DNA from: Acaudatibacter sp035532115
GTDB lineage: Bacteria; Pseudomonadota; Alphaproteobacteria; Caulobacterales; Caulobacteraceae
Direction: 5' to 3'
Assembly (NCBI GenBank): GCA_035532115.1
Contig: DATKRO010000006.1
Coordinates: 1 to 64,000 of the forward strand
Length of the DNA: 64,000 nt
Positions 34,900-43,584 of the stretch are shown in pieces. The position numbers were made by a program, and so were the translations under genes. The first letter of the stretch is position 1, and each line of letters starts with the position of its first letter. The notes under the pieces are model-generated. The model saw only the letters and a program-made list of their open reading frames with translations, did no database searches and was not told the DNA's origin.

Positions 34900-36678
34900 T
34901 CAGGCCCCCAGCGCTTCGGGCGTCGCCCTGAACAGGTCCACCGAGCCCTGGGTCACGGCCTGGGCGAGGCCGGGGGCCTGGGCCAGGATCTGTTCGGAGA
35001 AGACCCGGGCAAGGCCGATCCTGGTGCGCAGGTAGTCCCGGTCGGGGTCGCCGTTGGCCAGCCGCTCGGAGGCGACGAGCGCGGCCTTGCCCAGCATCCA
35101 GCCGCCCACCACGTCGCCGAGCAGCTTCAGGTAAGGCGTCGCGCCGGCGAGCGCGTCAGGCTGGGCGTGGCCGCGCCGCTCGATCAGCCAGCCAGTGGTG
35201 GACTGCACCGCCGCCAGCCCCGCCTCCAGCCGTCCGCCGATGCCGTGCAGCCACGCGTCGTCGGCGCTCTTCAGGGCTGCGGCGGTGGGCACGATGTCGT
35301 CCACCAGTTCGCGCACCGCCTGCCCCTTGCCGAGCGCCAGCTTGCGCCCCATCAGGTCGATGGCGTGCACCCCGTTCGTGCCTTCGTAGATCGGCAGGAT
35401 GCGGGCGTCGCGATAGTGCTGGGCGGCGCCGGTCTCCTCGATGAACCCCATGCCCCCCTGGATCTGCAAGGCCGCGGACGCCGCCTCGACGCCCAGATCG
35501 GTGGACCAGGCCTTGGCGATCGGCGTGAATAGTTCCTGGCGGAAGATGGCGGCGTCGCGGTCGACCGGATTGGCGGCCGTGCGCGCCAGATCCGCGGCGA
35601 CCGCCGTGGAGAGGCAAAGGCCGCGCGCCGCCTCGATCTTCGCCTTGATCAGCATCAGGGTCCGGCGCACGTCCGGATGGTCGAAGAGGCGCGACGGATA
35701 GGCGCCGGTCCAGGCCGAGCGGCCCTGCCTGCGCTCCAGCGAATAGGCGAGCGCCTGCTGATAGGCGCGCTCGGCGATGGCGACGCCCTGCACGCCGACG
35801 GCGAGCCTCGCGGCGTTCATCATCACGAACATGGCCGCCAGCCCCTGGTTGGGCGCGCCGACCAGTTCGGCGCTCGCCCCTTCGTAGAGCATGACGCAGG
35901 TGGGCGAGGCGTGGATGCCGAGCTTGTGCTCGATCGAGGCGGGGCGAAGCTGGTTGGCTGCGCCGAGGACGCCATCCTCGCCGACGAGACGCTTGGGCGC
36001 GATGAACAGCGACAGCCCGCGCGAGCCCGGCGGCGCGTTTGGCAGGCGCGCCAGCACCAGGTGGACGATGTTGTCCGCCATGTCGTGATCGCCCCAGGTG
36101 ATGAAGATCTTCTGGCCGCTGAGGCGCCAGCGGTCGCCGTCGGGCTCGGCGCGGGTGGTGAGCGCGCCCAGGTCCGAGCCGGCCTGCGGCTCCGTGAGGT
36201 TCATGGTCCCGGTCCATTCGCCCGAGACCAGTCTGGGCAGATAGAGTCCCTTCTGGCGCGCGTCGCCGTTCTTCTCGATGGCCTCGATGGTGCCCTGGGT
36301 CAGCATGGGGCAGAGGCTGAAGGCGAGGTTCGCGGCCTGGAGGATCTCGAAGACGGCGAGTTCGACGGCCTTGGGCAGGCCCTGGCCGCCGAACCTCTCG
36401 TCCGCGGCCAGGCTGTTCCATCCGCCGCCGGCGAACTGGCGATAGGCGTCGGCAAATCCCGGCGGCGCGTTGACGACGCCGTTCTCGAAGACCGCCCCGG
36501 CGACGTCGCCGGGGCGGTTGAGCGGCGCAAGGACATCGCGCGCCAGCGCGCCGGCGCCTTCCAGCACCGCCGTCACCGTCTCGGCGTCGGCGCCCGGGAA
36601 CGCGCCGGCGAGGCGACTGAAATCCGCCGCGGCGTCGAGAGCGAAGACGAGATCCTTGACCGGCGCCCTGAAAGTCAT
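34900..36678 (-). CDS. Acyl-CoA dehydrogenase
   Basis: This 592-residue flavoprotein introduces the alpha-beta double bond in acyl-CoA. It belongs to the larger bacterial class with an extra N-terminal segment and a C-terminal domain, similar to DmdC-type enzymes. MNLTEPQAGSDLGALTTRAE and QKIFITWGDHD contact FAD, QIQGGMGFIEETGAAQHYRDARI lies in the helical domain, and PIYEGTNGVHAIDLMG carries the probable catalytic Glu. The ATG at 36678 begins MTFRAPVKDLVFAL, a conserved start. Specificity is unknown; SDR, quinone-oxidoreductase and hydroxybutyrate genes in the window fit a lipid-degrading lifestyle. Confidence 0.93.
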   Translation of the reverse strand: MTFRAPVKDLVFALDAAADFSRLAGAFPGADAETVTAVLEGAGALARDVLAPLNRPGDVAGAVFENGVVNAPPGFADAYRQFAGGGWNSLAADERFGGQGLPKAVELAVFEILQAANLAFSLCPMLTQGTIEAIEKNGDARQKGLYLPRLVSGEWTGTMNLTEPQAGSDLGALTTRAEPDGDRWRLSGQKIFITWGDHDMADNIVHLVLARLPNAPPGSRGLSLFIAPKRLVGEDGVLGAANQLRPASIEHKLGIHASPTCVMLYEGASAELVGAPNQGLAAMFVMMNAARLAVGVQGVAIAERAYQQALAYSLERRQGRSAWTGAYPSRLFDHPDVRRTLMLIKAKIEAARGLCLSTAVAADLARTAANPVDRDAAIFRQELFTPIAKAWSTDLGVEAASAALQIQGGMGFIEETGAAQHYRDARILPIYEGTNGVHAIDLMGRKLALGKGQAVRELVDDIVPTAAALKSADDAWLHGIGGRLEAGLAAVQSTTGWLIERRGHAQPDALAGATPYLKLLGDVVGGWMLGKAALVASERLANGDPDRDYLRTRIGLARVFSEQILAQAPGLAQAVTQGSVDLFRATPEALGA

Positions 36679-36847
36679 GTCGTTCCTCGCCCTGGATGTA
36701 GTCCTATCTAGGCCGGCTGGGCCGCTGCGGCCAAGGCGCCGCCGCACATCACGGCTTCGTGAGGCGATGCAACGAGCGTTGCCGGAAAAACACCATCATC
36801 TCCGGTCCCTCTTGCCAGGCGAGGGTCGAGCGTTGAAAGAGGCCGTC

Positions 36848-37453
36848 ATGCGCCTGCGCCGGTCCGCCAGTCTCGCCGCGATCGCCCTGGTCGTCCCCCT
36901 CGCCGCTACCGCCGCCTCGCAGAACGTCGCCGATCTGCGGAGCGGCCACTATGTGCTCGATCCGAGGCATTCCAGCTTGATCGCCAGGGTCTCGCACATG
37001 GGGGTTTCGCTCTACACCCTGCGCTTCGACGCCCTCAGCGCCACGTTCGACTATGACGCCGCCCATCCGCAGGCCGCCAAGGTGCAAGCCAGCGTCGATC
37101 CCGCTTCGCTGGACGTCGGCGCCGACTACTCGAAAGCCTTCGCCCAGGAGTTTCTCTCGGTGGACAAGTTCCCGGCCGCAACGTTCGTCTCCACCGATGT
37201 CCACGAGGGCGCGGGCGACGCCGGGACCATGACCGGCGACCTCACCCTCATGGGCGTAACCCGGCCCGTCACCTTCGACGTCACCTTCGTCGGGGCCGGT
37301 CACGAACCCCTGCCGCTGCCGTTCGGGCAGGAGGCCGCCGGGTTCACCGCCGTCGCCACAATCAAGCGGTCCGACTTCGGCTCGGTGTTCCTCAGCAACT
37401 TCGTCGGCGACGACGTGACCCTGGAGATCGATGCGGAGTTCGACCGCAAATGA
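36848..37453 (+). CDS. YceI family periplasmic protein (first copy)
   Basis: The 201-residue precursor has a signal peptide (RLRRSASLAAIALVVPLAATAAS) and one YceI lipocalin-like domain. It starts with YVLDPRHSSLIARVSHMGVSLY and contains the family's late motif LTLMGVTRPVTFDVTFVG and AVATIKRSDFGSVFLSNFVGDD. YceI proteins bind isoprenoid or other amphiphilic molecules in the periplasm. The ATG at 36848 follows an AAGAGG site. Its end overlaps the cytochrome b561 start (ATGA), so the two are coupled. Confidence 0.93.
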   Translation: MRLRRSASLAAIALVVPLAATAASQNVADLRSGHYVLDPRHSSLIARVSHMGVSLYTLRFDALSATFDYDAAHPQAAKVQASVDPASLDVGADYSKAFAQEFLSVDKFPAATFVSTDVHEGAGDAGTMTGDLTLMGVTRPVTFDVTFVGAGHEPLPLPFGQEAAGFTAVATIKRSDFGSVFLSNFVGDDVTLEIDAEFDRK

Positions 37454-38076
37454 CCGCCGCCCTCTCGCGGGTCACGCCGGCCAATGCCACCGCCGAGCGC
37501 TCGCGCTATTCCAGCCTCGCCATCGCCCTGCACTGGCTGATCGCGCTCCTGATCATCGGCAACATCGCGCTGGCCTGGTACGTCGGCTCGCTCAGGGGCC
37601 TGGCCCAGGTCTCGCCGCTGATGCTGCACAAGTCCATCGGCATCACCGTGCTGCTGCTCAGTCTGGCGCGGCTTGGCTGGCGTCTCGCGGTCCCGCCGCC
37701 GAAACTGCCGGCCTACGTCCGCGGTTGGGAGCGCCTCGCCGCCCAGGGCGTTCACGTGCTCTTCTACGCACTGATGCTGGGTCTGCCGCTCTCCGGCTGG
37801 GCCTGGGTGTCGTCCAGCCCGCTGATCAAGGTGCATCCCACGGTGCTCTTCGGCCTCGTCCCCTGGCCGGCGGCGCCGCTTCCGCGCCTCGGCCCAGATC
37901 AGCTCTACGCCGCCAACAAGGCCTTTGGCTTCACCCATAAGACCCTCGCCAAGATCGCCTACGCCACCATAGCCCTGCACGTCCTCGCCGCCCTCAAGCA
38001 TCAGTTCCTCGACCGGGACGATGTGGTGGCCAGGATGATCCCCTTCGTGCGCCGCAGCATCACGGGTGCGCCATGA
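37450..38076 (+). CDS. Cytochrome b561
   Basis: This 208-residue inner-membrane protein has four predicted helices and the b561 histidines: AIALHWLIALLIIGNIALAW (first helix), MLHKSIGITVLLLSLARLGWRL, AAQGVHVLFYALMLGLPLSGW, and KIAYATIALHVLAALKHQF. Such proteins carry two b hemes and pass electrons between quinol and periplasmic partners. Here it is sandwiched between two YceI genes with ATGA overlaps at both ends, which suggests that the b561 reduces, or is fed by, what the YceI proteins carry. Confidence 0.94.
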   Translation: MTAALSRVTPANATAERSRYSSLAIALHWLIALLIIGNIALAWYVGSLRGLAQVSPLMLHKSIGITVLLLSLARLGWRLAVPPPKLPAYVRGWERLAAQGVHVLFYALMLGLPLSGWAWVSSSPLIKVHPTVLFGLVPWPAAPLPRLGPDQLYAANKAFGFTHKTLAKIAYATIALHVLAALKHQFLDRDDVVARMIPFVRRSITGAP

Positions 38077-38642
38077 GCTTCGTTCGCCTGCTTGCCGCGG
38101 CCACCGTCGCCTGGGCGATCGCCGCGCCGGCCCTCGCCGCGCCGCCGCTCTGGACCGTGGACAAGGCCGCCTCCAGGCTGGGCTTTGCCGGCGAGGTGAG
38201 CGGCCAGGCCTTCACCGGCGTCTTTCGCCGCTGGGATGCCTCCATCCGCTTCGACCCGAACGATCTGGCGCACTCCAGCGTCTCGGCCAGCATCGACATG
38301 ACCTCGTTCGCCACCGGCAGCGCCGACCGCGACGCGCTCCTGCCCGATCCCGACTGGTTCTGGACCAGCCACTTCCCGCGCGCGACCTTCGTGGCCACGC
38401 GCTTCCGGGTGCTGGCGCCCGGGCGCTATGCGGCCGACGGCGTCCTGACGCTCCGAGGCGTCGCCAAGCCCCTGACGCTGCCCTTCGCCCTGGCCGTCAG
38501 CGGCGCCTCGGCGAAGATGACCGCCAGCGTCGGCCTCAACCGGCTCGCCTTCGGCGTCGGCCAGGGCGAGTGGAAGGCGACCGACACCGTACCAGCCGCG
38601 GTGGCCGTCACCGTGGACCTCACCGCCCGCCGGGCGCGCTAG
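38073..38642 (+). CDS. YceI family periplasmic protein (second copy)
   Basis: The 189-residue precursor has a signal peptide (SFVRLLAAATVAWAIAAPALA) and a divergent YceI domain: WTVDKAASRLGFAGEVSGQAF, FPRATFVATRFRVLAPGRY, VLTLRGVAKPLTLPFALAV and VGLNRLAFGVGQGEWKATDT. The GVGQGEWKATD end is of the second YceI group that accompanies b561. It differs much from the first copy, so this is an old pair rather than a fresh duplication. It is followed nine bases later by a Sua5-type gene. Confidence 0.93.
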   Translation: MSFVRLLAAATVAWAIAAPALAAPPLWTVDKAASRLGFAGEVSGQAFTGVFRRWDASIRFDPNDLAHSSVSASIDMTSFATGSADRDALLPDPDWFWTSHFPRATFVATRFRVLAPGRYAADGVLTLRGVAKPLTLPFALAVSGASAKMTASVGLNRLAFGVGQGEWKATDTVPAAVAVTVDLTARRAR

Positions 38643-38650
38643 GGCGGCGC

Positions 38651-39604
38651 TTGGCGCGCGCCTCCCAGGCCAGGCCGCCGGCGCCAGCCGACGTCGCCAC
38701 CGCCGTCGAGGCGCTCCGGGCGGGACGCCTCGTCATTTTGCCCACCGAGACCGTCTATGGCCTGGCCGCCGACGGCGCCAACGCGCAGGCGGTGGCGCAT
38801 CTCTACGCGGCCAAGGGCCGGCCAAGGTTCAATCCGCTGATCGCCCACGTCACCGGCCTCGGCATGGCCGAGCGCTGCGCCCGGCTCGACGAGCGGGCGC
38901 GCCGCCTCGCCGGCGCCTTCTGGCCAGGGCCTTTGACCATCGTCGCGCCCCTCGTCGACCCCGGCCTCGTCTGCGACCTCGCCCGCGCCGGCCTGACGAG
39001 CGTGGCCGTGCGCGCACCCGCCCATCCGATAGCGCAGGGGGTGCTGCAGCGCTTCGGCCGCCCCATCGTGGCGCCTTCCGCCAACCGGTCCGGGCGCCCC
39101 AGCCCGACCAGCTTGGCAGACGCCATGGCCGAGACCGGCCCGGGCGCGGCAGCCGCCCTGGACGGCGGCCGGTGCGAGGTCGGACTTGAATCCACCGTGG
39201 TCGCTCTGCTGGAGGGCCCGCCACGGCTTCTGAGGCCAGGGGCGGTGACACGCGCCCAGATCGTGGCCCTGATCGGCCCGCTCGCCGAGGCCGAGGCGGA
39301 CGCCGCCCGCTCCCCGGGACGGCTTGCGCGCCACTACGCGCCCGCCGCGCCGCTGCGCCTGGACGCCGAGGCGCCGGCGCCGGGCGAGGCCTTCCTCGCC
39401 TTCGGTCCTGCGCCCGATGGGCCGATCGTCTTCAACCTCAGCCCGTCGGGGGACCTTGGCGAAGCCGCCGCCAATCTCTTCTCTCTCCTGCGCGCCGCCG
39501 ACGCCCTGGCGCCGGTCGCCATCGCCGTCGCCCCGGTCCCGGACGAGGGCCTCGGCGAAGCCATCAACGACCGGCTGCGCCGCGGCGCGGGATATGTCGG
39601 CTGA
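38651..39604 (+). CDS. sua5: L-threonylcarbamoyladenylate synthase, Sua5 type
   Basis: This enzyme makes threonylcarbamoyl-AMP for the t6A modification of ANN-decoding tRNAs. The 317-residue product has the TsaC/YrdC domain: RLVILPTETVYGLAADG, LYAAKGRPRFNPLIAHV, WPGPLTIV and IVAPSANRSGRPSPTSL. The Sua5 C-terminal part follows (PGRLARHYAPAAPLRLD to the end). The TTG at 38651 is the best start; no ATG precedes the domain. It lies nine bases after a YceI gene and so is probably transcribed with it. Confidence 0.93.
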   Translation: MARASQARPPAPADVATAVEALRAGRLVILPTETVYGLAADGANAQAVAHLYAAKGRPRFNPLIAHVTGLGMAERCARLDERARRLAGAFWPGPLTIVAPLVDPGLVCDLARAGLTSVAVRAPAHPIAQGVLQRFGRPIVAPSANRSGRPSPTSLADAMAETGPGAAAALDGGRCEVGLESTVVALLEGPPRLLRPGAVTRAQIVALIGPLAEAEADAARSPGRLARHYAPAAPLRLDAEAPAPGEAFLAFGPAPDGPIVFNLSPSGDLGEAAANLFSLLRAADALAPVAIAVAPVPDEGLGEAINDRLRRGAGYVG

Positions 39605-39731
39605 AGCGCCGAGTGGACGTGGGTGAGAGGAAAGTCATTGCCTTGCGCTCGACCTGGGGGGTTCTGATGAAGATACCCGTGTCGCCGCTCCGTATAGCCG
39701 CTCAAGAAACCACAAGTTACCCTGGGCCACC

Positions 39732-41141
39732 ATGTCCATTCCCGTCCCCGCCGAGGTGATCGCCCGCCTGAAGGCGGTTCTGGGCGAGGGCGGCTGGAGC
39801 GATGACCCCCAACGCCTCGCCCCCAAGCTGGTCGAATGGCGCGACCGCTGGAGCGGAACGACGCCGCTCCTTGCGCTGCCAAAGTCGACGGCCGAGGTCG
39901 CCGCCGTGGTGGGCATCTGTGCGGCGTCGGCGACGCCGATCACGCCCCAGGGCGGCAATACCGGGCTGGTCGGCGGTCAGATTCCCCAGGGCGAGATCCT
40001 GGTCTCGCTGGAGCGCATGCGGGCGGTGCGCGAGATCGATGTCGCCGACGACGTCCTCGTCTGCGAGGCCGGCGTCACCCTGGCGGCGGCGCACGACGCG
40101 GCGGCGGACGTGCGCCGACGGTTCCCCCTGAGCCTCGCCTCCGAGGGCTCGGCCACCATCGGCGGCCTCGTCTCCACCAATGCGGGCGGCGTCGCGGTGC
40201 TGCGCTACGGAACCATGCGCGATCTGGTGCTCGGCCTCGAGGCGGTGCTGCCGACGGGCGAGATCTGGCGCGGCCTGAAGCGCCTGCGCAAGGACAACAC
40301 CGGCTACGACCTGAAGCAGCTTTTGATCGGCGCAGAGGGTACGCTGGGCGTGGTGACCGCCGCGGCCCTGAAGCTGTTCCCGATCCTGGCCTCGCGCGCC
40401 ACCGCCTTCGCAGGCATTGCGAGCCCCGCCGACGCGGTCGCCCTGCTGCGCCTGGCCAAGGAGGCGACCGGCGGGGCGGTGGAGAGCTTCGAGCTGGTCG
40501 GGCGGCTGGGGATCGACCTGGCGGTGCGCGGATTTGCCGGGGCGCGCGAGCCGCTGCAGAGCCGGCCTGAGTGGTACGTGCTGATCGAGATCGCCAGCGG
40601 CGAGCCCGGCGCGGCCGAGGCGGGGCTGGAGCGCCTGCTGGAGGCGGGGCTCGCGGCGAACCTCGTCGCCGACGCCGCCATCGCCCAAACCGAGGCCCAG
40701 GCAAAGGCGTTCTGGTCCCTGCGCGAGAACCAGTCGGCGGCGCAGAAGCCGGAGGGCCCGGCCTGGAAGCATGACGTCTCGGTTCCGGTCTCGCGCATCG
40801 CCGAGTTCATCGAAACCGCCGGACACACACTGGAGGCGCGCTGGCCGGGCGTGCGCGTCGACGCATTCGGTCACGTGGGCGACGGCAACATCCACTACGA
40901 TATCCTGGCGCCGGCCGGGGGCGATCTCGCCCGCCATGCGGCCCTGTGCGACGAGGCCGCAAGAGTGGTGCACGATCTGGTGGCGTCCCTGGAGGGCTCG
41001 ATCTCGGCCGAGCACGGGCTTGGGACCATGAAGACCGCCGAGGCGCTCGCCTACAAGGCGCCGGCCGAGGTGCTGGCGTTGCGCGCCATCCGCGCCGCCC
41101 TCGATCCCGGCCGGATCATGAACCCCCGGGTGCTGTTCTGA
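39732..41141 (+). CDS. FAD-binding hydroxyacid dehydrogenase (GlcD / D-2-hydroxyglutarate dehydrogenase-like)
   Basis: This 469-residue flavoprotein of the VAO/PCMH superfamily oxidises D-2-hydroxy acids. The FAD-binding half has TPQGGNTGLVGGQIPQGEIL, LASEGSATIGGLVSTNAGG and KDNTGYDLKQLLIGAEGTLG. The C-terminal half has FGHVGDGNIHYDILAP, with the metal-binding histidines, and EHGLGTMKTAEALAY. Closest in character to D-2-hydroxyglutarate or D-lactate dehydrogenase; the substrate is not settled. A 127-base spacer separates it from the preceding gene. Confidence 0.93.
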   Translation: MSIPVPAEVIARLKAVLGEGGWSDDPQRLAPKLVEWRDRWSGTTPLLALPKSTAEVAAVVGICAASATPITPQGGNTGLVGGQIPQGEILVSLERMRAVREIDVADDVLVCEAGVTLAAAHDAAADVRRRFPLSLASEGSATIGGLVSTNAGGVAVLRYGTMRDLVLGLEAVLPTGEIWRGLKRLRKDNTGYDLKQLLIGAEGTLGVVTAAALKLFPILASRATAFAGIASPADAVALLRLAKEATGGAVESFELVGRLGIDLAVRGFAGAREPLQSRPEWYVLIEIASGEPGAAEAGLERLLEAGLAANLVADAAIAQTEAQAKAFWSLRENQSAAQKPEGPAWKHDVSVPVSRIAEFIETAGHTLEARWPGVRVDAFGHVGDGNIHYDILAPAGGDLARHAALCDEAARVVHDLVASLEGSISAEHGLGTMKTAEALAYKAPAEVLALRAIRAALDPGRIMNPRVLF

Positions 41142-41165
41142 TTCGCGCGGCGGCGGCGCGCGGTC

Positions 41166-41573
41166 TCAGCCGCCATGGTCGCTCGTCACCCTGAAGCCGA
41201 CGATCACCGGCTCGCGCCCGCCGGGAGATTTGAATAAGGCGGTCTGCACCGTGAGGGTGCGATCGATGTAGCGATAGGCGGTGGAAAGGCGCGTGGTCGT
41301 GCCGATCGCATCGTCGCTGGCATCCCACGACGTGAGTTCGACGGAGCTTGGCGGCTCGGACGGGATCAGGGCGCGGAATTCGCCGAGCTGAGCCTCGGTG
41401 GTCGGGTTCTTCAGCTCATGGGCGAGGTGGGGATCGCCGTCGAGATCGGCGCCGGCGCTGACCTCGTCGAAGAACTGGCGCGCGATCGAATCGGCCGCGG
41501 GGTCCAGGGTCGGCGCGGCAGGCTTGCACGCGGCGAGGGCCAGCGACAGCGACAGCCAAACGAATCGCGGCAT
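41166..41573 (-). CDS. Small lipoprotein of unknown function
   Basis: This 135-residue precursor has a lipoprotein signal (PRFVWLSLSLALAACKP) with lipobox LAAC, so the mature protein starts at Cys 18 and is lipid-anchored. The remainder is about 115 residues with ADSIARQFFDEVSAGADLDGD, a helix followed by strands, and a C-terminus (VQTALFKSPGGREPVIVGFRVTSD) like small NTF2-like or DUF4019-type folds. I do not recognise a family for certain. GGGAGGA lies upstream of the ATG at 41573. It is divergent from bdhA. Confidence 0.75.
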   Translation of the reverse strand: MPRFVWLSLSLALAACKPAAPTLDPAADSIARQFFDEVSAGADLDGDPHLAHELKNPTTEAQLGEFRALIPSEPPSSVELTSWDASDDAIGTTTRLSTAYRYIDRTLTVQTALFKSPGGREPVIVGFRVTSDHGG

Positions 41574-41719
41574 CGCGATCCTCCCGTTCCAATCCAAGGC
41601 TGAGGCATTGGCGCGGCGCTGTCCACATTCGGGGCGACACATTCGGGGCGAGGCGCGAGCGATTGCCCTGAGCGGCCCGCTGGCCTACGATGTTGCACCG
41701 CAGCATGGAGACTTTGCGC

Positions 41720-42517
41720 ATGGCGACCGGATACGGGCTCGAAGGCGCCGCGGCGATCGTCACCGGGTCCACCAGCGGCATCGGCCAAGCTCTGGCCGCC
41801 GCCTTGGCCGCCGAGGGCGCCCGCGTGCTGCTGAACGGCTTTGGCGATGCGGGGCGGATCGAGGCGGCGCGGACCGCGCTGGAAAAGAGCGCCGGCGTGC
41901 GGGTGCTCTATCACGGCGCCGACATGACACGGCCCGCCGAGATCGCCGACATGGTCGCATTCGCCCACCGCGAACTGGGGCGCCTCGACATCCTGGTCAA
42001 CAACGCCGGCGTCCAGCACGTCGCCCCGATCGAGGACTTCGCGCCAGAGAAGTGGGACCAGATCATCGCCATCAATCTCTCCTCCGCCTTCCACGCCATC
42101 CGCGCGGCCGTGCCGATCATGAAGGCGCAGGGCCGCGGTCGGATCGTCAACCTCGACTCGGCTCACGGCCTGGTCGCCTCGCCGTTCAAGTCGGCCTACG
42201 TCGCGGCCAAGCACGGCCTTCTGGGCCTCACCAAGACGGTGGCGCTGGAGGTGGCCGAGCATGGGATCACCTGCAACGCCATCTGCCCCGGCTACGTGAA
42301 GACGCCGCTGGTGGAGAGCCAGATCACCGATCAGGCGAAGGCGCGGGGCATGACCCCGGACCAGGTCATGCGCGAAGTCATTCTGGCGGCCCAGCCTACC
42401 CGCAAGTTCGTCGAGTTCGACGAACTCGCCGGGCTGCTTCTCTATCTGGTCAGCGACCTGGGCGCTTCGGCCAACGGCGCAGCGCTCTCCATCGACGGGG
42501 GCTGGACCGCGGCGTGA
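41720..42517 (+). CDS. bdhA: 3-hydroxybutyrate dehydrogenase
   Basis: BdhA interconverts D-3-hydroxybutyrate and acetoacetate with NAD, in polyhydroxybutyrate turnover. The 265-residue SDR has the cofactor motif TGSTSGIGQALA, NNAGVQHVAPIEDF, Ser in LDSAHGLVASPFKSAY, then Tyr and Lys in AYVAAKHGLLGLTK. NAICPGYVKTPLVE and SIDGGWTAA at the end are typical of this enzyme. I chose the ATG at 41720 with GGAG nine bases upstream; ATGs at 41690 and 41705 are alternatives. The stop overlaps the patatin start. Confidence 0.94.
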   Translation: MATGYGLEGAAAIVTGSTSGIGQALAAALAAEGARVLLNGFGDAGRIEAARTALEKSAGVRVLYHGADMTRPAEIADMVAFAHRELGRLDILVNNAGVQHVAPIEDFAPEKWDQIIAINLSSAFHAIRAAVPIMKAQGRGRIVNLDSAHGLVASPFKSAYVAAKHGLLGLTKTVALEVAEHGITCNAICPGYVKTPLVESQITDQAKARGMTPDQVMREVILAAQPTRKFVEFDELAGLLLYLVSDLGASANGAALSIDGGWTAA

Positions 42518-43554
42518 GCCCGGCAAAGCCGATCAGCCTGGCGCTCCAGGGCGGCGGCGCGCACGGCGCCTTCGAGTGGGGCGTCATAGACCGCCTGCTC
42601 GAGGACGGCCGGGTGGAGATCAGGGCCGTCACCGGCGCTTCTGCCGGGGCGCTGAATGGCGTCGTCCTCGCCGCCGGCCTCGCCGCGGACGGGGTCCAGG
42701 GCGGCAGGACCAATCTCGAGGCCTTCTGGCGCGCCGTGAGCACGGCGGCCGAAGCGCCATTCGGCAAGTCGGGGCTGTGGACCGAGGCCCTCTCGCCCGC
42801 GTGGCTGAAGGAGACCCCCGGCTGGCAGATGGCCCAGAGCTGGGCGCAGAGCTTCTCGCCCTACCAGTTCAATCCGTTCAACTTCAATCCCTTGCGAGAG
42901 GCCCTGACCAGCGTCGTCGACTTCGCCGTCCTGCGCGAGCGATCGCCGATCAGCCTCTATGTATCGGCGACGGCGGTGCGCAACGCGCAGAGCCGGATCT
43001 TCCGCACCGCGGAACTCACCGCCGAGCACCTGCTCGCCTCGGCCTGCCTGCCGCAGCTCTTCCAAGCCGTCGTCATCGACGACGAGCCCTATTGGGACGG
43101 CGGCTATCTCGCCAATCCGGCGCTCTGGCCACTGTTCTACGACCAGACGCCCGGCGACATCCTGGTGGTCAACCTCAATCCGTTCGTGCGCAAGGAGACT
43201 CCCAAGACGCCAGCCCAGATCCTCGATCGCCTGAACGAGATCACCTTCAACGCCAGCCTGGTCTCGGAATTGCGCGCCGTCGCCTTCGTCCAGAAGCTCA
43301 TCGGCGAGGGCCTGCTGACCGAGAAGGCCGAAGGGCGCTATCGCGACATCCGGATCCACGCCATCGGCGCCGACGCCTGGCTGGCTGATCTTAGCCTGGA
43401 GTCCAAGTTCGACACCGACTGGAGCTTCCTCGTCGACCTGATGCGCCGCGGCCGTCGCGCCGCCGGCGCATGGCTCGAAAAGGGACTTCCCGACATCGGC
43501 GTCCGCTCCAGCGCCAAACTCGCCGGGCAGTCACCGTGGCCGGCGCACGCTTGA
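42514..43554 (+). CDS. Patatin-like phospholipase family protein
   Basis: This 346-residue esterase has the patatin dyad: the oxyanion motif LALQGGGAHGAFEWG, the nucleophile motif GASAG at about 45, and Asp in DGGYLANPALWPLFYD at about 197. No signal peptide is visible, so it is probably cytoplasmic. The GTG start overlaps the bdhA stop (GTGA). The bdhA-patatin pair recurs in bacteria that store polyhydroxybutyrate, which suggests that it acts on the polymer, its oligomers or the granule lipid. That is inference. Confidence 0.92.
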   Translation: MSPAKPISLALQGGGAHGAFEWGVIDRLLEDGRVEIRAVTGASAGALNGVVLAAGLAADGVQGGRTNLEAFWRAVSTAAEAPFGKSGLWTEALSPAWLKETPGWQMAQSWAQSFSPYQFNPFNFNPLREALTSVVDFAVLRERSPISLYVSATAVRNAQSRIFRTAELTAEHLLASACLPQLFQAVVIDDEPYWDGGYLANPALWPLFYDQTPGDILVVNLNPFVRKETPKTPAQILDRLNEITFNASLVSELRAVAFVQKLIGEGLLTEKAEGRYRDIRIHAIGADAWLADLSLESKFDTDWSFLVDLMRRGRRAAGAWLEKGLPDIGVRSSAKLAGQSPWPAHA

Positions 43555-43584
43555 CGCATGGCGGCGCTCGCACGATCAAACGCC

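Noticed and set aside
39605..39731. A short RNA or peptide gene in the spacer before the FAD dehydrogenase
   Set aside because: A 30-codon frame exists, but there is no supporting structure, ribosome binding site or similarity.
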